56,367 bases of DNA from Candidatus Poribacteria bacterium (GTDB taxonomy: Bacteria; Poribacteria; WGA-4E; B28-G17), in contig JAGGXZ010000187.1 in NCBI GenBank assembly GCA_021162805.1, positions 1-56,367 of the forward strand, written 5' to 3'. Under the pieces are notes generated by a model that was given only the letters and a program-made list of their open reading frames with translations, was not told the origin of the DNA and did not search any database. Positions within the stretch are counted from its first letter, which is position 1. The number at the start of each line of letters is the position of its first letter. Both the position numbers and the translations under genes were made by a program. Shown here one piece after another: positions 1 through 7,846 of the stretch.

Positions 1-2
1 CA

Positions 3-845
3 AAGGTCACAGTGGAGATTGCAAGATACTCCATCGTGCAACTGCTATTCGGGATAAAGCCCGATCACGTCTCTCTGATAGAGAGGCTGCCACAGGAGAG
101 CGTGAGCCTCAGAAGAAGCGACTTCCCCCTGATGGTGGAGACGGAGGATGAGAGGTTCATCCTGCTCCTGGAGTTCCAGACAAGATGGGAGAGGGAGATA
201 CCGCTGAGGTTGCTGGAGTATATGGCGAGGCTGAAGATGGAGTATGAGATTCGGATTGTGCCAGCGGTGATGCTGTTCATGCCTAGCAGGGTGGCGAGGG
301 AGGAGTATGAGGACGAGCACGTGCGGTTTAGGTTCAGGCTTTTGAGGATGTGGGAGATGGATGGGAGGGAGATCTACGAGAGGGGTGAGATACGGCTTTA
401 TCCGTTTCTCCCCGTGATGAGAGGAGGGGAGGAGGTGGTGAGAGAAGCTGAAGAGGAGATATACAGGAGTGGATTGAGCATGTCAGAGAAGGCGGATCTG
501 CTGACTGCGATGGCGATATTTGCGGGGTTGAGGTCTAGGGAGATGGCGAAGGAATTAGTCAGACGAAGGAGGGATATCATGATACAGTCTGCAGCCTATG
601 AGATAATCAAGGAGGAAGGCATAAGAGAAGGCATCAAGCAGGGAATCCAACAGGGTCTTCAGCAGGGGTTGCAGGAAGGTCTTAGGGAGGCGATAGAGAG
701 CCTGCTGAAGGTGAAGTTCGGTGTTGAGGGGACAAGGCTGATGGAGAGGCTGAAGGAGGACACGCCCGTTGAGAGGCTCAGGGCTCTGAAGAACGCGGTG
801 GAGGTGGCGGAATCCCTTGGGGAAATCGAGGGGATGTTTGGGTGA
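3..845 (+). CDS. Rpn-family PD-(D/E)XK nuclease/putative transposase, 5' end outside window
   Basis: The reading frame is open from the first bases of the window, so the true start probably lies upstream; a GTG at 12 is only an internal candidate. The protein carries the core of the Rpn/YhgA-like (DUF4351-type) nuclease fold: an Asp in SDFPLMVE followed by the E-x-Q motif in LLLEFQTRW, then the RLLEYMARL helix typical of the family. The C-terminus has the usual GI(R/K)xG / GLQxG repeats (residues about 195-220). Members are recombination-promoting nucleases or solitary transposase-like genes that scatter through genomes. Only about 20-40 N-terminal residues seem to be missing. Function beyond the family is inference. 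Confidence 0.8.
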   Translation, partial: KVTVEIARYSIVQLLFGIKPDHVSLIERLPQESVSLRRSDFPLMVETEDERFILLLEFQTRWEREIPLRLLEYMARLKMEYEIRIVPAVMLFMPSRVAREEYEDEHVRFRFRLLRMWEMDGREIYERGEIRLYPFLPVMRGGEEVVREAEEEIYRSGLSMSEKADLLTAMAIFAGLRSREMAKELVRRRRDIMIQSAAYEIIKEEGIREGIKQGIQQGLQQGLQEGLREAIESLLKVKFGVEGTRLMERLKEDTPVERLRALKNAVEVAESLGEIEGMFG

Positions 846-874
846 GGGCGAAGCATTTCCTCCTGAATGCCTCG

Positions 875-947
875 CCTACGATTCGTAGGGCGGTTCCTTT
901 ATCTATCCCCCGCCGCATCCCGGCGGCATGTAAAATGCCGCCCTACG
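875..947. repeat. Composite inverted-repeat intergenic element
   Basis: Nested palindromes fill the middle of this gene-free stretch: CCTACG/CGTAGG (875-889), an outer pair CGTAGGGCGG (884-893) and CCGCCCTACG (938-947), and inner stems CCGCCG/CGGCGG (910-926) and GGCGGCAT/ATGCCGCC. It looks like a REP- or MITE-type interspersed repeat, the kind with a CGTAGGGCGG core common in related metagenomic genomes. The rest of 846-1113 shows only the promoter listed next. Confidence 0.6.
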
Positions 948-1033
948 CCAGGTGATGTGTCCCTCAATTCGGATGCGGATCATTCCTCCACCGCTCATCG
1001 CCTCCCCTCATCGATGAGCCAACTTTATCCCCG

Positions 1034-1062
1034 TTGACTCACCCCTCAAAACCTAATAGAAT
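1034..1062 (+). promoter_or_regulatory. Predicted sigma-70 promoter of the PIG-L gene
   Basis: TTGACT and TAGAAT boxes separated by 17 bases, about 50 bases before the start codon of the downstream gene. Confidence 0.6.
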
Positions 1063-1113
1063 TATATCACCATTTTTCAGACCGAATCAACGCTCTCCCT
1101 GGGAGGCGAGGGA

Positions 1114-1830
1114 ATGGAGAGGATAAGCGTTATAGCGATCGGCGCCCATCCGGACGACGTCGAGATACTTTGTGCCGGAACGCTGGCCAAATATGCCCGC
1201 CTGGGCCATAAAATCGCCATCTGCTACGCCACCGATGGGCAGTTCGGCCACGTCATCATAAAGCCGGATGAGCTTAGGGAAGTGAGACGCGGAGAGGCCG
1301 AACGATCCTGCTCCGTCATAGGAGCGGAGATGATATGGCTGGGGTATCAGGATGAGTTCATATTCGACGACAAGGAGACGAGACTGCGATTTATAGAGGC
1401 GATCCGCAAGGTTCGGGCGAACCTGATAATCACACACGATCCCAACGACTATCACGAGGATCACCGCATCGTCAGCCGCCTAGCCACGACGGCAGGTTTT
1501 CTGGCGAGCGTGCCCAACATCGAGACCGAATCACCGCCGCTCGATTGGATACCTCCCGTCTATTACATGGACACTTTGGCGGGGATAGGATTTCTGCCTA
1601 CCGATTATGTGGACATAACCGAGGATATCGAGACGAAGCTGAAGATGTTGAGCTGTCACGAGAGTCAGGTCAAATGGCTGATGGAGCACGATGGGGTCGA
1701 TATCCTGGATTTCGTCCGGACGGTCAATAAGTTCCGTGGACTGCAGGCCGGAGTGGCTTATGCCGAGGGATTCAGAAGACATGAGGCATGGGGTAGAATG
1801 GGCATATCCATGGAGAGGCTGCTGCCTTGA
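1114..1830 (+). CDS. PIG-L (LmbE) family deacetylase
   Basis: 238 residues, the usual size of the family. The zinc-binding AHPDD motif lies at residues 11-15 and a second motif HEDH at 114-117, so His12, Asp15 and His117 are the expected metal ligands. PIG-L proteins remove N-acetyl groups from sugars such as GlcNAc linked to lipids, inositol or thiol carriers (as in BshB and MshB). The substrate cannot be read from the sequence. The start has a GGGAGG-type ribosome site just upstream. It appears monocistronic, followed by decayed sequence. Confidence 0.92.
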   Translation: MERISVIAIGAHPDDVEILCAGTLAKYARLGHKIAICYATDGQFGHVIIKPDELREVRRGEAERSCSVIGAEMIWLGYQDEFIFDDKETRLRFIEAIRKVRANLIITHDPNDYHEDHRIVSRLATTAGFLASVPNIETESPPLDWIPPVYYMDTLAGIGFLPTDYVDITEDIETKLKMLSCHESQVKWLMEHDGVDILDFVRTVNKFRGLQAGVAYAEGFRRHEAWGRMGISMERLLP

Positions 1831-1904
1831 ACGTAAAGCTGATATGAGGTAAAATCCTGAGAGGTGTCTTAGACATCAATCCAAAGGGAAGGGAAATAGG
1901 GCGA

Positions 1905-2199
1905 TGGATGAAGCTACGGAGGAGAGGGATATCAGAGGCTGAATCACATAGAGGTGGAGATAAGCGACCTGCGCAACGCCGTGAAGTCCGAGACGGATAC
2001 CCTGAGGGGAGAGATAACCGGCTTGAGATCTGAGATAAGCGATATGCGGGCGGAGATGCATACCAGGATCGATGGGTTGAGAACTGAGATGGGCGAGCTG
2101 AGATCTGAGGTGAGGAGGTTAAACTCCGAGATCCATAAGGACTTCAGGTCTCTGGTATGGATAATAGGCCTCTCAAGACGTTCCAAACCCCTCCTTTGA
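1905..2199 (+). pseudogene. Frameshifted small coiled-coil protein gene
   Basis: An ATG at 1905 opens MDEATEERDIRG and stops at once, while the next frame continues with the matching heptad-rich sequence (open from 1912; a GTG at 1954 could start it). Joined by one shift near 1935-1940 they form a single coiled-coil protein of about 95 residues with IxxLRxEI-type heptads. The C-terminus breaks off after a short hydrophobic stretch (LVWIIGL), where relatives of this general type carry a membrane segment. I read it as a remnant, though the second piece could still be expressed as an 81-residue protein. Confidence 0.5.
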
Positions 2200-2475
2200 G
2201 GATGGGGATAACCTGCCCTACGGGTGGAGGCTTTCCAGGGGCGAGGGGAGATGGGAGGAGAAAGGACATGCCGGATCGAGAAGCATAAGCATCACAGGGA
2301 CGGGCGAGGACTCCAACTACTGGTTCGCCCCCCAATTCAAGCTCAAACCCCGAACCCTCTACAGGGTGAGCTTCTTCTGCAGGAGATCCCCCGGAAGCTC
2401 CGGCGGAAGCGCGATAACAGGGTCGAGCGTCTATGCCTCCGATTACGGATATCTGATCTCATCGGACGAGGAGAG
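2168..2475 (+). pseudogene. Fragment of a secreted carbohydrate-binding-type domain
   Basis: In this frame the sequence reads VPNPSFEDGDNLPYGWRLS and onward through SISITGTGEDSNYW and LKPRTLYRVSFF. This is the start of a CBM-like jelly-roll domain as found in large secreted bacterial glycosidase-like proteins. There is no start codon or signal peptide before it. The frame begins right after a stop at 2165 and runs into the 3' end of the convergent epimerase gene. It is a stranded internal piece of a once larger gene, fused by deletion to the coiled-coil remnant before it. Confidence 0.55.
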
Positions 2476-3501
2476 CTATTCGAAATCCTCGCCCTCGCCC
2501 CGCTGCACCTTTAGAGCGGATTCGACCATCTCGCCGATCCCCCACCTCGGCCGGTATCCGATCATACATCTCGCCTTCGTGTTATCCAGGTCGAAGACCC
2601 ACCTCACGGGCACCTTGTATTCGATCACCGGTTTGCCGGTGGCCTTTGCGATCGTATAGGCTGCCTCCCGGAAAGTAATCGGCCTAGGCGCGCTGACGTT
2701 GAATACCTCGCCCGTGGAGGCGTCGTTCTCCAGGGCACAGATACATCCCAGGGCGACGTCACGGGCGTCCACGGGTTGCTGGATCCAGGGGCGTCCTTCC
2801 TCATCGTAGACGGCGCAGAGGGCATCTCCCGGTGCCTTCGTCTCCAGATCGCGCCACAATTCCCTCCCATCGGGCATGAACAGGGAACCTTCCGGATGAC
2901 TCTGACCGGCTTTCAGTATGACGCACACGAAGCTTACCGTCCATCGGCTGAGGATGGCGGTGCCGGAGCAGATGCCCGTCGGACGGATGATCGCCGTGCG
3001 CAGTCCTGTCTCCCGCGCGGTCGTCTCCACAACCTTCTCGCCCAACAGCTTGCTTAAACCATATGTCCCCACGGGTCGGAGCGGATGTAGCTCATCGACG
3101 GGATTATAACAGGTAGCGATGATATGGGCGTCGTTCGGATACACGGATGAGGAGCTTATATGGACGAACTTCACCAATCTGTCGGCACGCCTTGAGGCCG
3201 CTTTTGCTAGGTTGAACGTGCCTCGGACGTTGTTATCGAAGAACTCCGTCTCGGACATCCCCGGAAGCGGTGAGACGAGATTGGCCGTATGGATCACGCC
3301 ATCTACGCCCTCCACGGCCCTCTCCGCGGCCGACATGTCCAGCAGGTTTCCTTCCATCAGCTCGATGTCAAGTCCATCGAGCCTGCTCCGGGCCGGGTCG
3401 CCAGGAAGGATCAATCCCCTCACCTCATGATTTCGTTTGAGAAGGGCCCTCACCAGTCTTGAACCGACCTGACCGGAAGCACCTGTTACAAGCACCTTCA
3501 A
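2476..3501 (-). CDS. NAD-dependent epimerase/dehydratase (extended SDR)
   Basis: 341 residues from a TTG start, chosen because a strong GAGGAGG ribosome site sits 9 bases upstream and the Rossmann strand begins at once (KVLVTGASGQVG). A longer frame exists but would run through the promoter. GASGQVG binds the dinucleotide and TYGLSK supplies the YxxxK catalytic pair. Extended SDRs of this type act on nucleotide sugars or related carbonyl compounds. The substrate is unknown. It is divergent from the glycosyltransferase gene, which fits a role in cell-surface sugar synthesis, but that is inference. Confidence 0.88.
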   Translation of the reverse strand: MKVLVTGASGQVGSRLVRALLKRNHEVRGLILPGDPARSRLDGLDIELMEGNLLDMSAAERAVEGVDGVIHTANLVSPLPGMSETEFFDNNVRGTFNLAKAASRRADRLVKFVHISSSSVYPNDAHIIATCYNPVDELHPLRPVGTYGLSKLLGEKVVETTARETGLRTAIIRPTGICSGTAILSRWTVSFVCVILKAGQSHPEGSLFMPDGRELWRDLETKAPGDALCAVYDEEGRPWIQQPVDARDVALGCICALENDASTGEVFNVSAPRPITFREAAYTIAKATGKPVIEYKVPVRWVFDLDNTKARCMIGYRPRWGIGEMVESALKVQRGEGEDFE

Positions 3502-3538
3502 ATCTATCGACCTCCTCGGAAGATTCGAGACGAATGCG

Positions 3539-3567
3539 ATTATATCACATTCGGCAGGGCTTTTCAA
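3539..3567 (-). promoter_or_regulatory. Predicted sigma-70 promoter of the epimerase gene
   Basis: On the minus strand TTGAAA and TATAAT are separated by 17 bases, about 35 bases before the TTG start codon. Confidence 0.65.
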
Positions 3568-3603
3568 CGATTTCAAGCCATCAGCCGTTAGCTTCAGTCC
3601 TTC

Positions 3604-3632
3604 TTGCATATCCGCTTGAAATTTGATATAAT
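3604..3632 (+). promoter_or_regulatory. Predicted sigma-70 promoter of the glycosyltransferase gene
   Basis: TTGCAT and TATAAT separated by 17 bases, about 60 bases before the GTG start. It lies back to back with the epimerase promoter. Confidence 0.65.
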
Positions 3633-3693
3633 TTATTTCGACCAAAAAACCTTTTTAGTCGAACGTTTGATAACGGAGAGACGGGATATCTCC

Positions 3694-4794
3694 GTGAAAG
3701 TCCTTGTTTTCTCAACCACATCGGGGATAGGCGATATGATCATGACCGTGCCAATGCTCAAGCTGTTACGTCGAAGGATACCTCACGCCCACATCGTACT
3801 CGGCGTCCTGCCCGAAGGCGCAAGACAGCTCTTCGAGACATGTCCGTATGTGGATGAGGTTCGGAAGGTGGAAACCGACGGAGTGATTATACCCGATTTG
3901 ATTATGAAGAATGCCAGGCTGCTTTGGAGGATGATGAGGGATTACAAGTTCGACATCTGCATCACCACCTCCGTCTCATATGCCTCGTTTTATATGGGCA
4001 TAGACAACATCATAGCCAGATTTATGAGGGCCAAACGCAGGGTCGGATATCTTTTGCCCGCTTCGGGGGCGTTGATCTGGAGGGCGCTGGGGTTTTCCTT
4101 CCTGCTTCATGAGAGGCTCAGGGTTGACCCAGCCAAACATCACGTGCTTCAGAACATCGAGCTTCTCAAATTCATAGGTATAGAGCCGGAGGGGGAGATA
4201 CCGGGTCTCGAGCTTTGGCCGAATGAGGAGGATGAAAGGATGGCGGATGGATTTCTGAAGGTTCATGGGATAAAGCCCTCTGATTTGGTGATAGGGATTC
4301 ATCCTGGAGGAAACGTATGGGTTATGAAGCGGTGGCCCGCCAGGAGATTTGCCAAGCTGATAGACAAAATAGTTGAGGAGTATCCGGGAGCGAAGGTGTT
4401 GATCTTTGGGGGTTTAGAGGAGGAGGGTTTGAAAAGGAAGGTGGCAGAGATGGCGGGAGGCGATCCCATCCCGGTTGACACGATGCCGATAAGGGCGACG
4501 GCAGCGCTGATAAGACGATGTGACCTGTTCGTCGCCAACGACTCCGCCCCGATGCACATGGCAGCAGCGATGGGAACGCCCGTCTTAGGGATATTCGGCC
4601 CGACCAATCCTCAGGCGACGGGACCGTTTAGCCGGAAGGGAGCGGTCGTATCGCTCGGACTGAAGTGTCAACCATGTTACAACAAGGTGGGGTTTTTCCC
4701 GAACATGACGTGCAATGCCGAGCCGGAATATGCCTGCTTAAGGGAACTTCCGGTGCAGAAGGTGTTCGAAAAGGTAGTGGAGATGCTTCGGTGA
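3694..4794 (+). CDS. Glycosyltransferase family 9 (heptosyltransferase-like)
   Basis: 366 residues from a GTG start placed where the N-terminal strand VKVLVFSTTSGIGDMI begins; the frame is open further up, but that part overlaps the promoter. GT9 hallmarks are the N-terminal GIGDMIMTVP loop, HPGGN with KRWP at about residues 201-212, and the C-terminal VANDSAPMHMAAAMGTPVLG and FGPTNP signature. Such enzymes add heptose from ADP-heptose to lipid A-core or related glycans on the cytoplasmic side of the inner membrane. A 75-base piece of this gene is duplicated downstream of the TetR gene. Confidence 0.92.
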   Translation: MKVLVFSTTSGIGDMIMTVPMLKLLRRRIPHAHIVLGVLPEGARQLFETCPYVDEVRKVETDGVIIPDLIMKNARLLWRMMRDYKFDICITTSVSYASFYMGIDNIIARFMRAKRRVGYLLPASGALIWRALGFSFLLHERLRVDPAKHHVLQNIELLKFIGIEPEGEIPGLELWPNEEDERMADGFLKVHGIKPSDLVIGIHPGGNVWVMKRWPARRFAKLIDKIVEEYPGAKVLIFGGLEEEGLKRKVAEMAGGDPIPVDTMPIRATAALIRRCDLFVANDSAPMHMAAAMGTPVLGIFGPTNPQATGPFSRKGAVVSLGLKCQPCYNKVGFFPNMTCNAEPEYACLRELPVQKVFEKVVEMLR

Positions 4795-4832
4795 AAAACC
4801 AACTTAGTCGAAGGGTTTACGATCTCCCACTG

Positions 4833-4869
4833 GAAAAGCCCACTCCTTTAAGGGTGGGATGAAAGGCGA
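4833..4869 (+). mobile_element. Possible remnant of an IS200/IS605 (TnpB) right end
   Basis: A hairpin CCCACTCC-TTTA-AGGGTGGG followed by ATGAAAGGCG resembles the 3' structured end common to IS605-family tnpB elements and their guide RNAs. No tnpB or tnpA coding sequence is near, so at best this is a stranded end. It could instead be an ordinary terminator-like hairpin of the glycosyltransferase gene, though it has no T tract. Confidence 0.3.
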
Positions 4870-4870
4870 T

Positions 4871-4900
4871 TTGTTCTTATCTTCGGTTGTGGTATATAAT
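4871..4900 (+). promoter_or_regulatory. Predicted sigma-70 promoter of the tetR gene
   Basis: TTGTTC and a perfect TATAAT with an 18-base spacer. The start codon is about 200 bases downstream, leaving a long leader that holds two palindromes and an AACGTT repeat. Confidence 0.6.
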
Positions 4901-4924
4901 ACCTTTGGTACAAAACCCTAGGGC

Positions 4925-4936
4925 CGGACCGGTCCG
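4925..4936. promoter_or_regulatory. Perfect 12-base palindrome, candidate TetR operator
   Basis: CGGACCGGTCCG lies about 20 bases after the predicted transcription start of the tetR gene, a normal place for an autoregulatory operator. Assignment is by position and symmetry only. Confidence 0.4.
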
Positions 4937-4998
4937 AAGTTAAGCCTCTGGAGAGGAGGGCCTCTGCAAAGGTTAAGGAACGAGGAACTAGGACGGAA

Positions 4999-5024
4999 AA
5001 CGTTACAACGTTAAACGTGCAACG
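4999..5024. repeat. AACGTT-type intergenic repeat, copy 1
   Basis: AACGTT units in tandem (AACGTTACAACGTTAAACG). A related, longer copy lies before leuS near 22594. It probably belongs to an interspersed repeat family. Confidence 0.45.
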
Positions 5025-5077
5025 GATTTCCTTTCTCCTCGTTCCTCCGATGTAAGCCGCCTCGATGAAGGAGGAAG

Positions 5078-5098
5078 CTCATCTCCTTTGGAGATGAG
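5078..5098 (+). promoter_or_regulatory. Hairpin abutting the tetR ribosome site
   Basis: CTCATCTCC-TTT-GGAGATGAG is a perfect 9-base stem with a 3-base loop. It ends exactly where the AGGAGGT ribosome site of tetR begins. It could act in the mRNA on translation or, as DNA, be a second operator. Confidence 0.45.
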
Positions 5099-5109
5099 AG
5101 GAGGTCACG

Positions 5110-5688
5110 ATGAATGATGAGGGGAAGAAAGAGCTCATCGTTAAAAAAGCCAGAGAACTTTTCGCCAGATACGGTATGAAGAAGACCACTATGGAGGACA
5201 TCGCATCCGCATGTGGTATGGGGAAGGCCACGCTTTACTACTACTTCAAGGGTAAGGAGGATATCTTCCGGGCGGTCATCAAGGAGGAGTTTGAGATATA
5301 CAGGAGAAGAATGGAAGAGAATCTCTCAAAGGCCAAATCGCCTCATGATAAGATCAGAGCTTTTGTCCGGACCAGATCTGTAGTCCTCAAGGAGCTGGCA
5401 AATTACTATGAAACACTCACGGCTGAATATCTGGATCATTACGCATTCGTGGAGCGGGAGAGGCAGAGGTTGACCAACTGGGAGATAGACACGATGCAAG
5501 CCATACTCGAGGAGGGGGTTCGGCAGGGTCTGTTCGATGTCTCCGATACGAGGCTTACAGCCGTGGTGCTGGTCTTCGCGCTGAAAGGTCTTGAGTTCCC
5601 CTGGACGGTCGAACAGAACATAATCGAGATCGAGCGTGCGATAGATCTGCTGTTGCCGGTGCTGTTCAGGGGGATTGAGAAGCGATGA
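5110..5688 (+). CDS. TetR/AcrR family transcriptional regulator
   Basis: 192 residues, typical length. The N-terminal helix-turn-helix (residues about 10-55) has the family pattern TTMEDIASACGMGKATLYYYFKGKEDIF. The C-terminal all-helical part would bind a small hydrophobic ligand. The ATG has a strong AGGAGGT site five bases upstream. It is the first gene before the long radical SAM/lipid-type operon and has no obvious promoter between it and that operon, so it probably controls the operon and itself, perhaps through the palindromes in its leader. Confidence 0.93.
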   Translation: MNDEGKKELIVKKARELFARYGMKKTTMEDIASACGMGKATLYYYFKGKEDIFRAVIKEEFEIYRRRMEENLSKAKSPHDKIRAFVRTRSVVLKELANYYETLTAEYLDHYAFVERERQRLTNWEIDTMQAILEEGVRQGLFDVSDTRLTAVVLVFALKGLEFPWTVEQNIIEIERAIDLLLPVLFRGIEKR

Positions 5689-5701
5689 TCCTAAAGCGGG
5701 A

Positions 5702-5776
5702 CCGGGAGCGAAGGTGTTGATCTTCAGGGGTTTGGAGGAGGAAGGTTTGAAGAGGAAAATTGCGGGGATGGTGGAG
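5702..5776 (+). pseudogene. Duplicated fragment of the glycosyltransferase 9 gene
   Basis: This stretch closely matches 4384-4458 inside the GT9 gene and encodes nearly the same residues (GAKVLIFRGLEEEGLKRK against GAKVLIFGGLEEEGLKRK). It has no flanking GT9 sequence and sits between tetR and the first operon gene. It looks like the last trace of a second GT9 gene, or a short ectopic duplication. Confidence 0.7.
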
Positions 5777-5822
5777 GGGGATATCGGAGCGAGGAAGTTC
5801 CCTCTGAGAGGGAGGTTCGGGG

Positions 5823-7232
5823 ATGAGGGTTCTTCTGCTGAATCCGCCCTTTCCGAGCGGGGTTTATGACGCCTTGAACATGTCATTGCCCCCGATGGGG
5901 CTCATGTATGTCGCCTCGGTTCTCAGGGAGGGGGGCCACGACGTCAAGCTCGCGGACCTCACGGTTAAAGGTCAGAAAGCCGACCTATCGGAGCCGGATA
6001 TCATCGGCATATCATGCTGCACCCCTCAATATCCATTCGGGCTGGAGCTGGCCAGGAGGGCGAAAGAAGAGGGGAAGGTCGTCGTCATGGGAGGACCACA
6101 TGTTACTTTCACCGCTGAGGAGACGCTTAAGACCGGACTGGTGGACTTCGTGGTGAGGGGCGAGGGCGAGATGACGATGCTGGAGCTTGTAGACGCCCTC
6201 CAGGGGGAGAGGTTCGATCCGTCAAAGATCCCCGGCATCTCATGGCTTGAGGGGGAAACAGGGCGTGTCGTCCATAACCCCGACAGACCTCCCGTGATGG
6301 ATCTCGACTCCCTTCCCTATCCAGCCAGAGATCTGGCTGGGGTCAGGGAGAACTACAAAACCTGCCTCAAAAGGACGAAACTCTCAACTCCCATCATAAC
6401 GAGCAGGGGCTGTCCTTTCAGATGCTCCTTCTGCGTGATACCCAGGATGAACGGGAGGATCTGGAGACCCAGGTCGCCCGAGGCGGTGGTGGACGAGATA
6501 GAACATGTCGTGGAGGAATATGGGTTTGAGGGGATAATCTTCACGGACGACAACTTCACCGTCAGACCGGAGAGGGTCAAACGGACATGCGATCTGATCA
6601 TCGAGAGGAAAATCGATATAGCCTGGTGGTGTATGTCCAGGGCGGACACCATCCTCAGGAATGAGGATATGGTCGAGAGGATGGCCGAGGCAGGCTGCTG
6701 CACGATCTTCATCGGCCTTGAAAGCCCGAACCCCGAAACGCTCAAGTTTTACCACAAGAAAACCTCACCCGACGTGAACGAAAAGGCGATCGATCTGCTG
6801 AGAAAACATGGCATTCAAACCCTCGGCTCCTTCATACTCGGCGCCCTAAACGAGGGGAAGGAGGAGTGTGAGAGGACGATCGAATACGCGTTGAGGCTCG
6901 ATCCTGAGCAATGTCAGTTCTCGATCCTCACCCCATACCCCGGAACGGAGATCTTCGATATGGTCAGGGACAGGATAAAGGTGAGGGATTGGACGAAATA
7001 TGACTGCGTTCATGCGGTCTTCGATTCAGATCGGCTCACCGCCAGGCAGAAGGAGAAGCTGCTCAGAAAGGCCTACAAGAGGTTCTATTTGAGGCCCCGG
7101 AGAATCTTTAACTTCTCTAGGATCGGGCCGAGCGTGAAGACCGTCTGGCTGATCCTCGGGTATTTCCTCTCTCAGCTCCGTAAAGGCGGGAAATCGCTAT
7201 GGAAAGGCTGTTCCTCTATCTGCGGCAGATAA
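5823..7232 (+). CDS. B12-binding-domain radical SAM protein
   Basis: 469 residues. The N-terminal Rossmann-like cobalamin-binding domain (about 1-150) has the NPPF, PPMGLMYVASVLR and GGPHVTF elements; the radical SAM core follows with Cys197, Cys201 and Cys204 (RGCPFRCSFC) for the 4Fe-4S cluster, and the C-terminal third is family-specific. B12 radical SAM enzymes often methylate unreactive carbons in lipids, antibiotics or chlorophylls. First gene of the operon; its end overlaps the next gene by 34 bases. A role in modifying a lipid is inferred from the neighbours. Confidence 0.93.
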   Translation: MRVLLLNPPFPSGVYDALNMSLPPMGLMYVASVLREGGHDVKLADLTVKGQKADLSEPDIIGISCCTPQYPFGLELARRAKEEGKVVVMGGPHVTFTAEETLKTGLVDFVVRGEGEMTMLELVDALQGERFDPSKIPGISWLEGETGRVVHNPDRPPVMDLDSLPYPARDLAGVRENYKTCLKRTKLSTPIITSRGCPFRCSFCVIPRMNGRIWRPRSPEAVVDEIEHVVEEYGFEGIIFTDDNFTVRPERVKRTCDLIIERKIDIAWWCMSRADTILRNEDMVERMAEAGCCTIFIGLESPNPETLKFYHKKTSPDVNEKAIDLLRKHGIQTLGSFILGALNEGKEECERTIEYALRLDPEQCQFSILTPYPGTEIFDMVRDRIKVRDWTKYDCVHAVFDSDRLTARQKEKLLRKAYKRFYLRPRRIFNFSRIGPSVKTVWLILGYFLSQLRKGGKSLWKGCSSICGR

Positions 7233-7834
7233 AAAGCGGAGGAGAACAGCTCTTAACGATCGGTGAGAGATTTAAGCCGTGGAGAAGCTTGCTCCATCTG
7301 ATAGTGGGCGTGGCTTCGGTCCTGATCCTTTTTCTCCCGAAAAATGGGGTGATAGCCGCCTTGGGATCGGCGTTGATCTTGGCGCTTTCGTTCGAGGCGA
7401 TTCGTCTGAGGAATGAGAGAGCAAATAGATGGTTCATGCTCCGGTTTCACACGCTGGTCAGGGAAGAGGAGGAGGGGAAGGTTGCCGGACACATCTATTT
7501 CCTCATAGGCACGCTGGCGACAGCGCTTATCTTCAGGAGGGAGATAGCCGCCACAGCGATCCTCTTCCTCGCCGTCGGGGATGCAGCAGGTGTGGCGGCG
7601 GGATCTATATTGGGGGAGCTCAGACTGTGGAGGGGGAAGACGGTTGAAGGGGCAATCGCCTGCTTTGTCTTCTGTCTGATGATCGGGCTCGTTCCGATCT
7701 CTCTTTACGGCATGGATTTCAGAAAGGTTGTCCTCGGGGCAGCAGTTGCCACGCTCGCCGAACTGGCGCCCATACCCCCGGACGACAACCTCACCATCCC
7801 GCTCCTATCCGGGGCGGCGATGACGCTGATTTGA
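7199..7834 (+). CDS. DGK1/VTE5/SEC59-like lipid (diacylglycerol or polyprenol) kinase family membrane protein
   Basis: 211 residues with about six hydrophobic segments. The diagnostic stretch is GDAAGVAAGS followed by GKTVEGAIACF, the CTP-binding region of the DGK1/phytol kinase/dolichol kinase and cytidylyltransferase-like group. These inner-membrane proteins phosphorylate diacylglycerol, phytol or polyprenol. The start lies inside the end of the preceding gene, so the two are translationally coupled. The substrate is unknown, but a lipid alcohol suits the operon. Confidence 0.82.
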   Translation: MERLFLYLRQIKSGGEQLLTIGERFKPWRSLLHLIVGVASVLILFLPKNGVIAALGSALILALSFEAIRLRNERANRWFMLRFHTLVREEEEGKVAGHIYFLIGTLATALIFRREIAATAILFLAVGDAAGVAAGSILGELRLWRGKTVEGAIACFVFCLMIGLVPISLYGMDFRKVVLGAAVATLAELAPIPPDDNLTIPLLSGAAMTLI

Positions 7835-7846
7835 AGGAGGAAAGCG

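Noticed and set aside
600-690. Tandem repeat-like GGCATCAAGCAGGG stretch
   Set aside because: It encodes the GI(K/Q)QG repeats normal for the C-terminus of Rpn-family proteins and is not a separate DNA repeat.
4795-5109. tRNA or other structured RNA in the leader region before tetR
   Set aside because: Several hairpins are present but no cloverleaf or T-loop sequence, and no match to a riboswitch consensus that I know.
5326-5886. 186-codon minus-strand open frame across tetR and the start of the radical SAM gene
   Set aside because: Antisense to two real genes with no domain or ribosome site.
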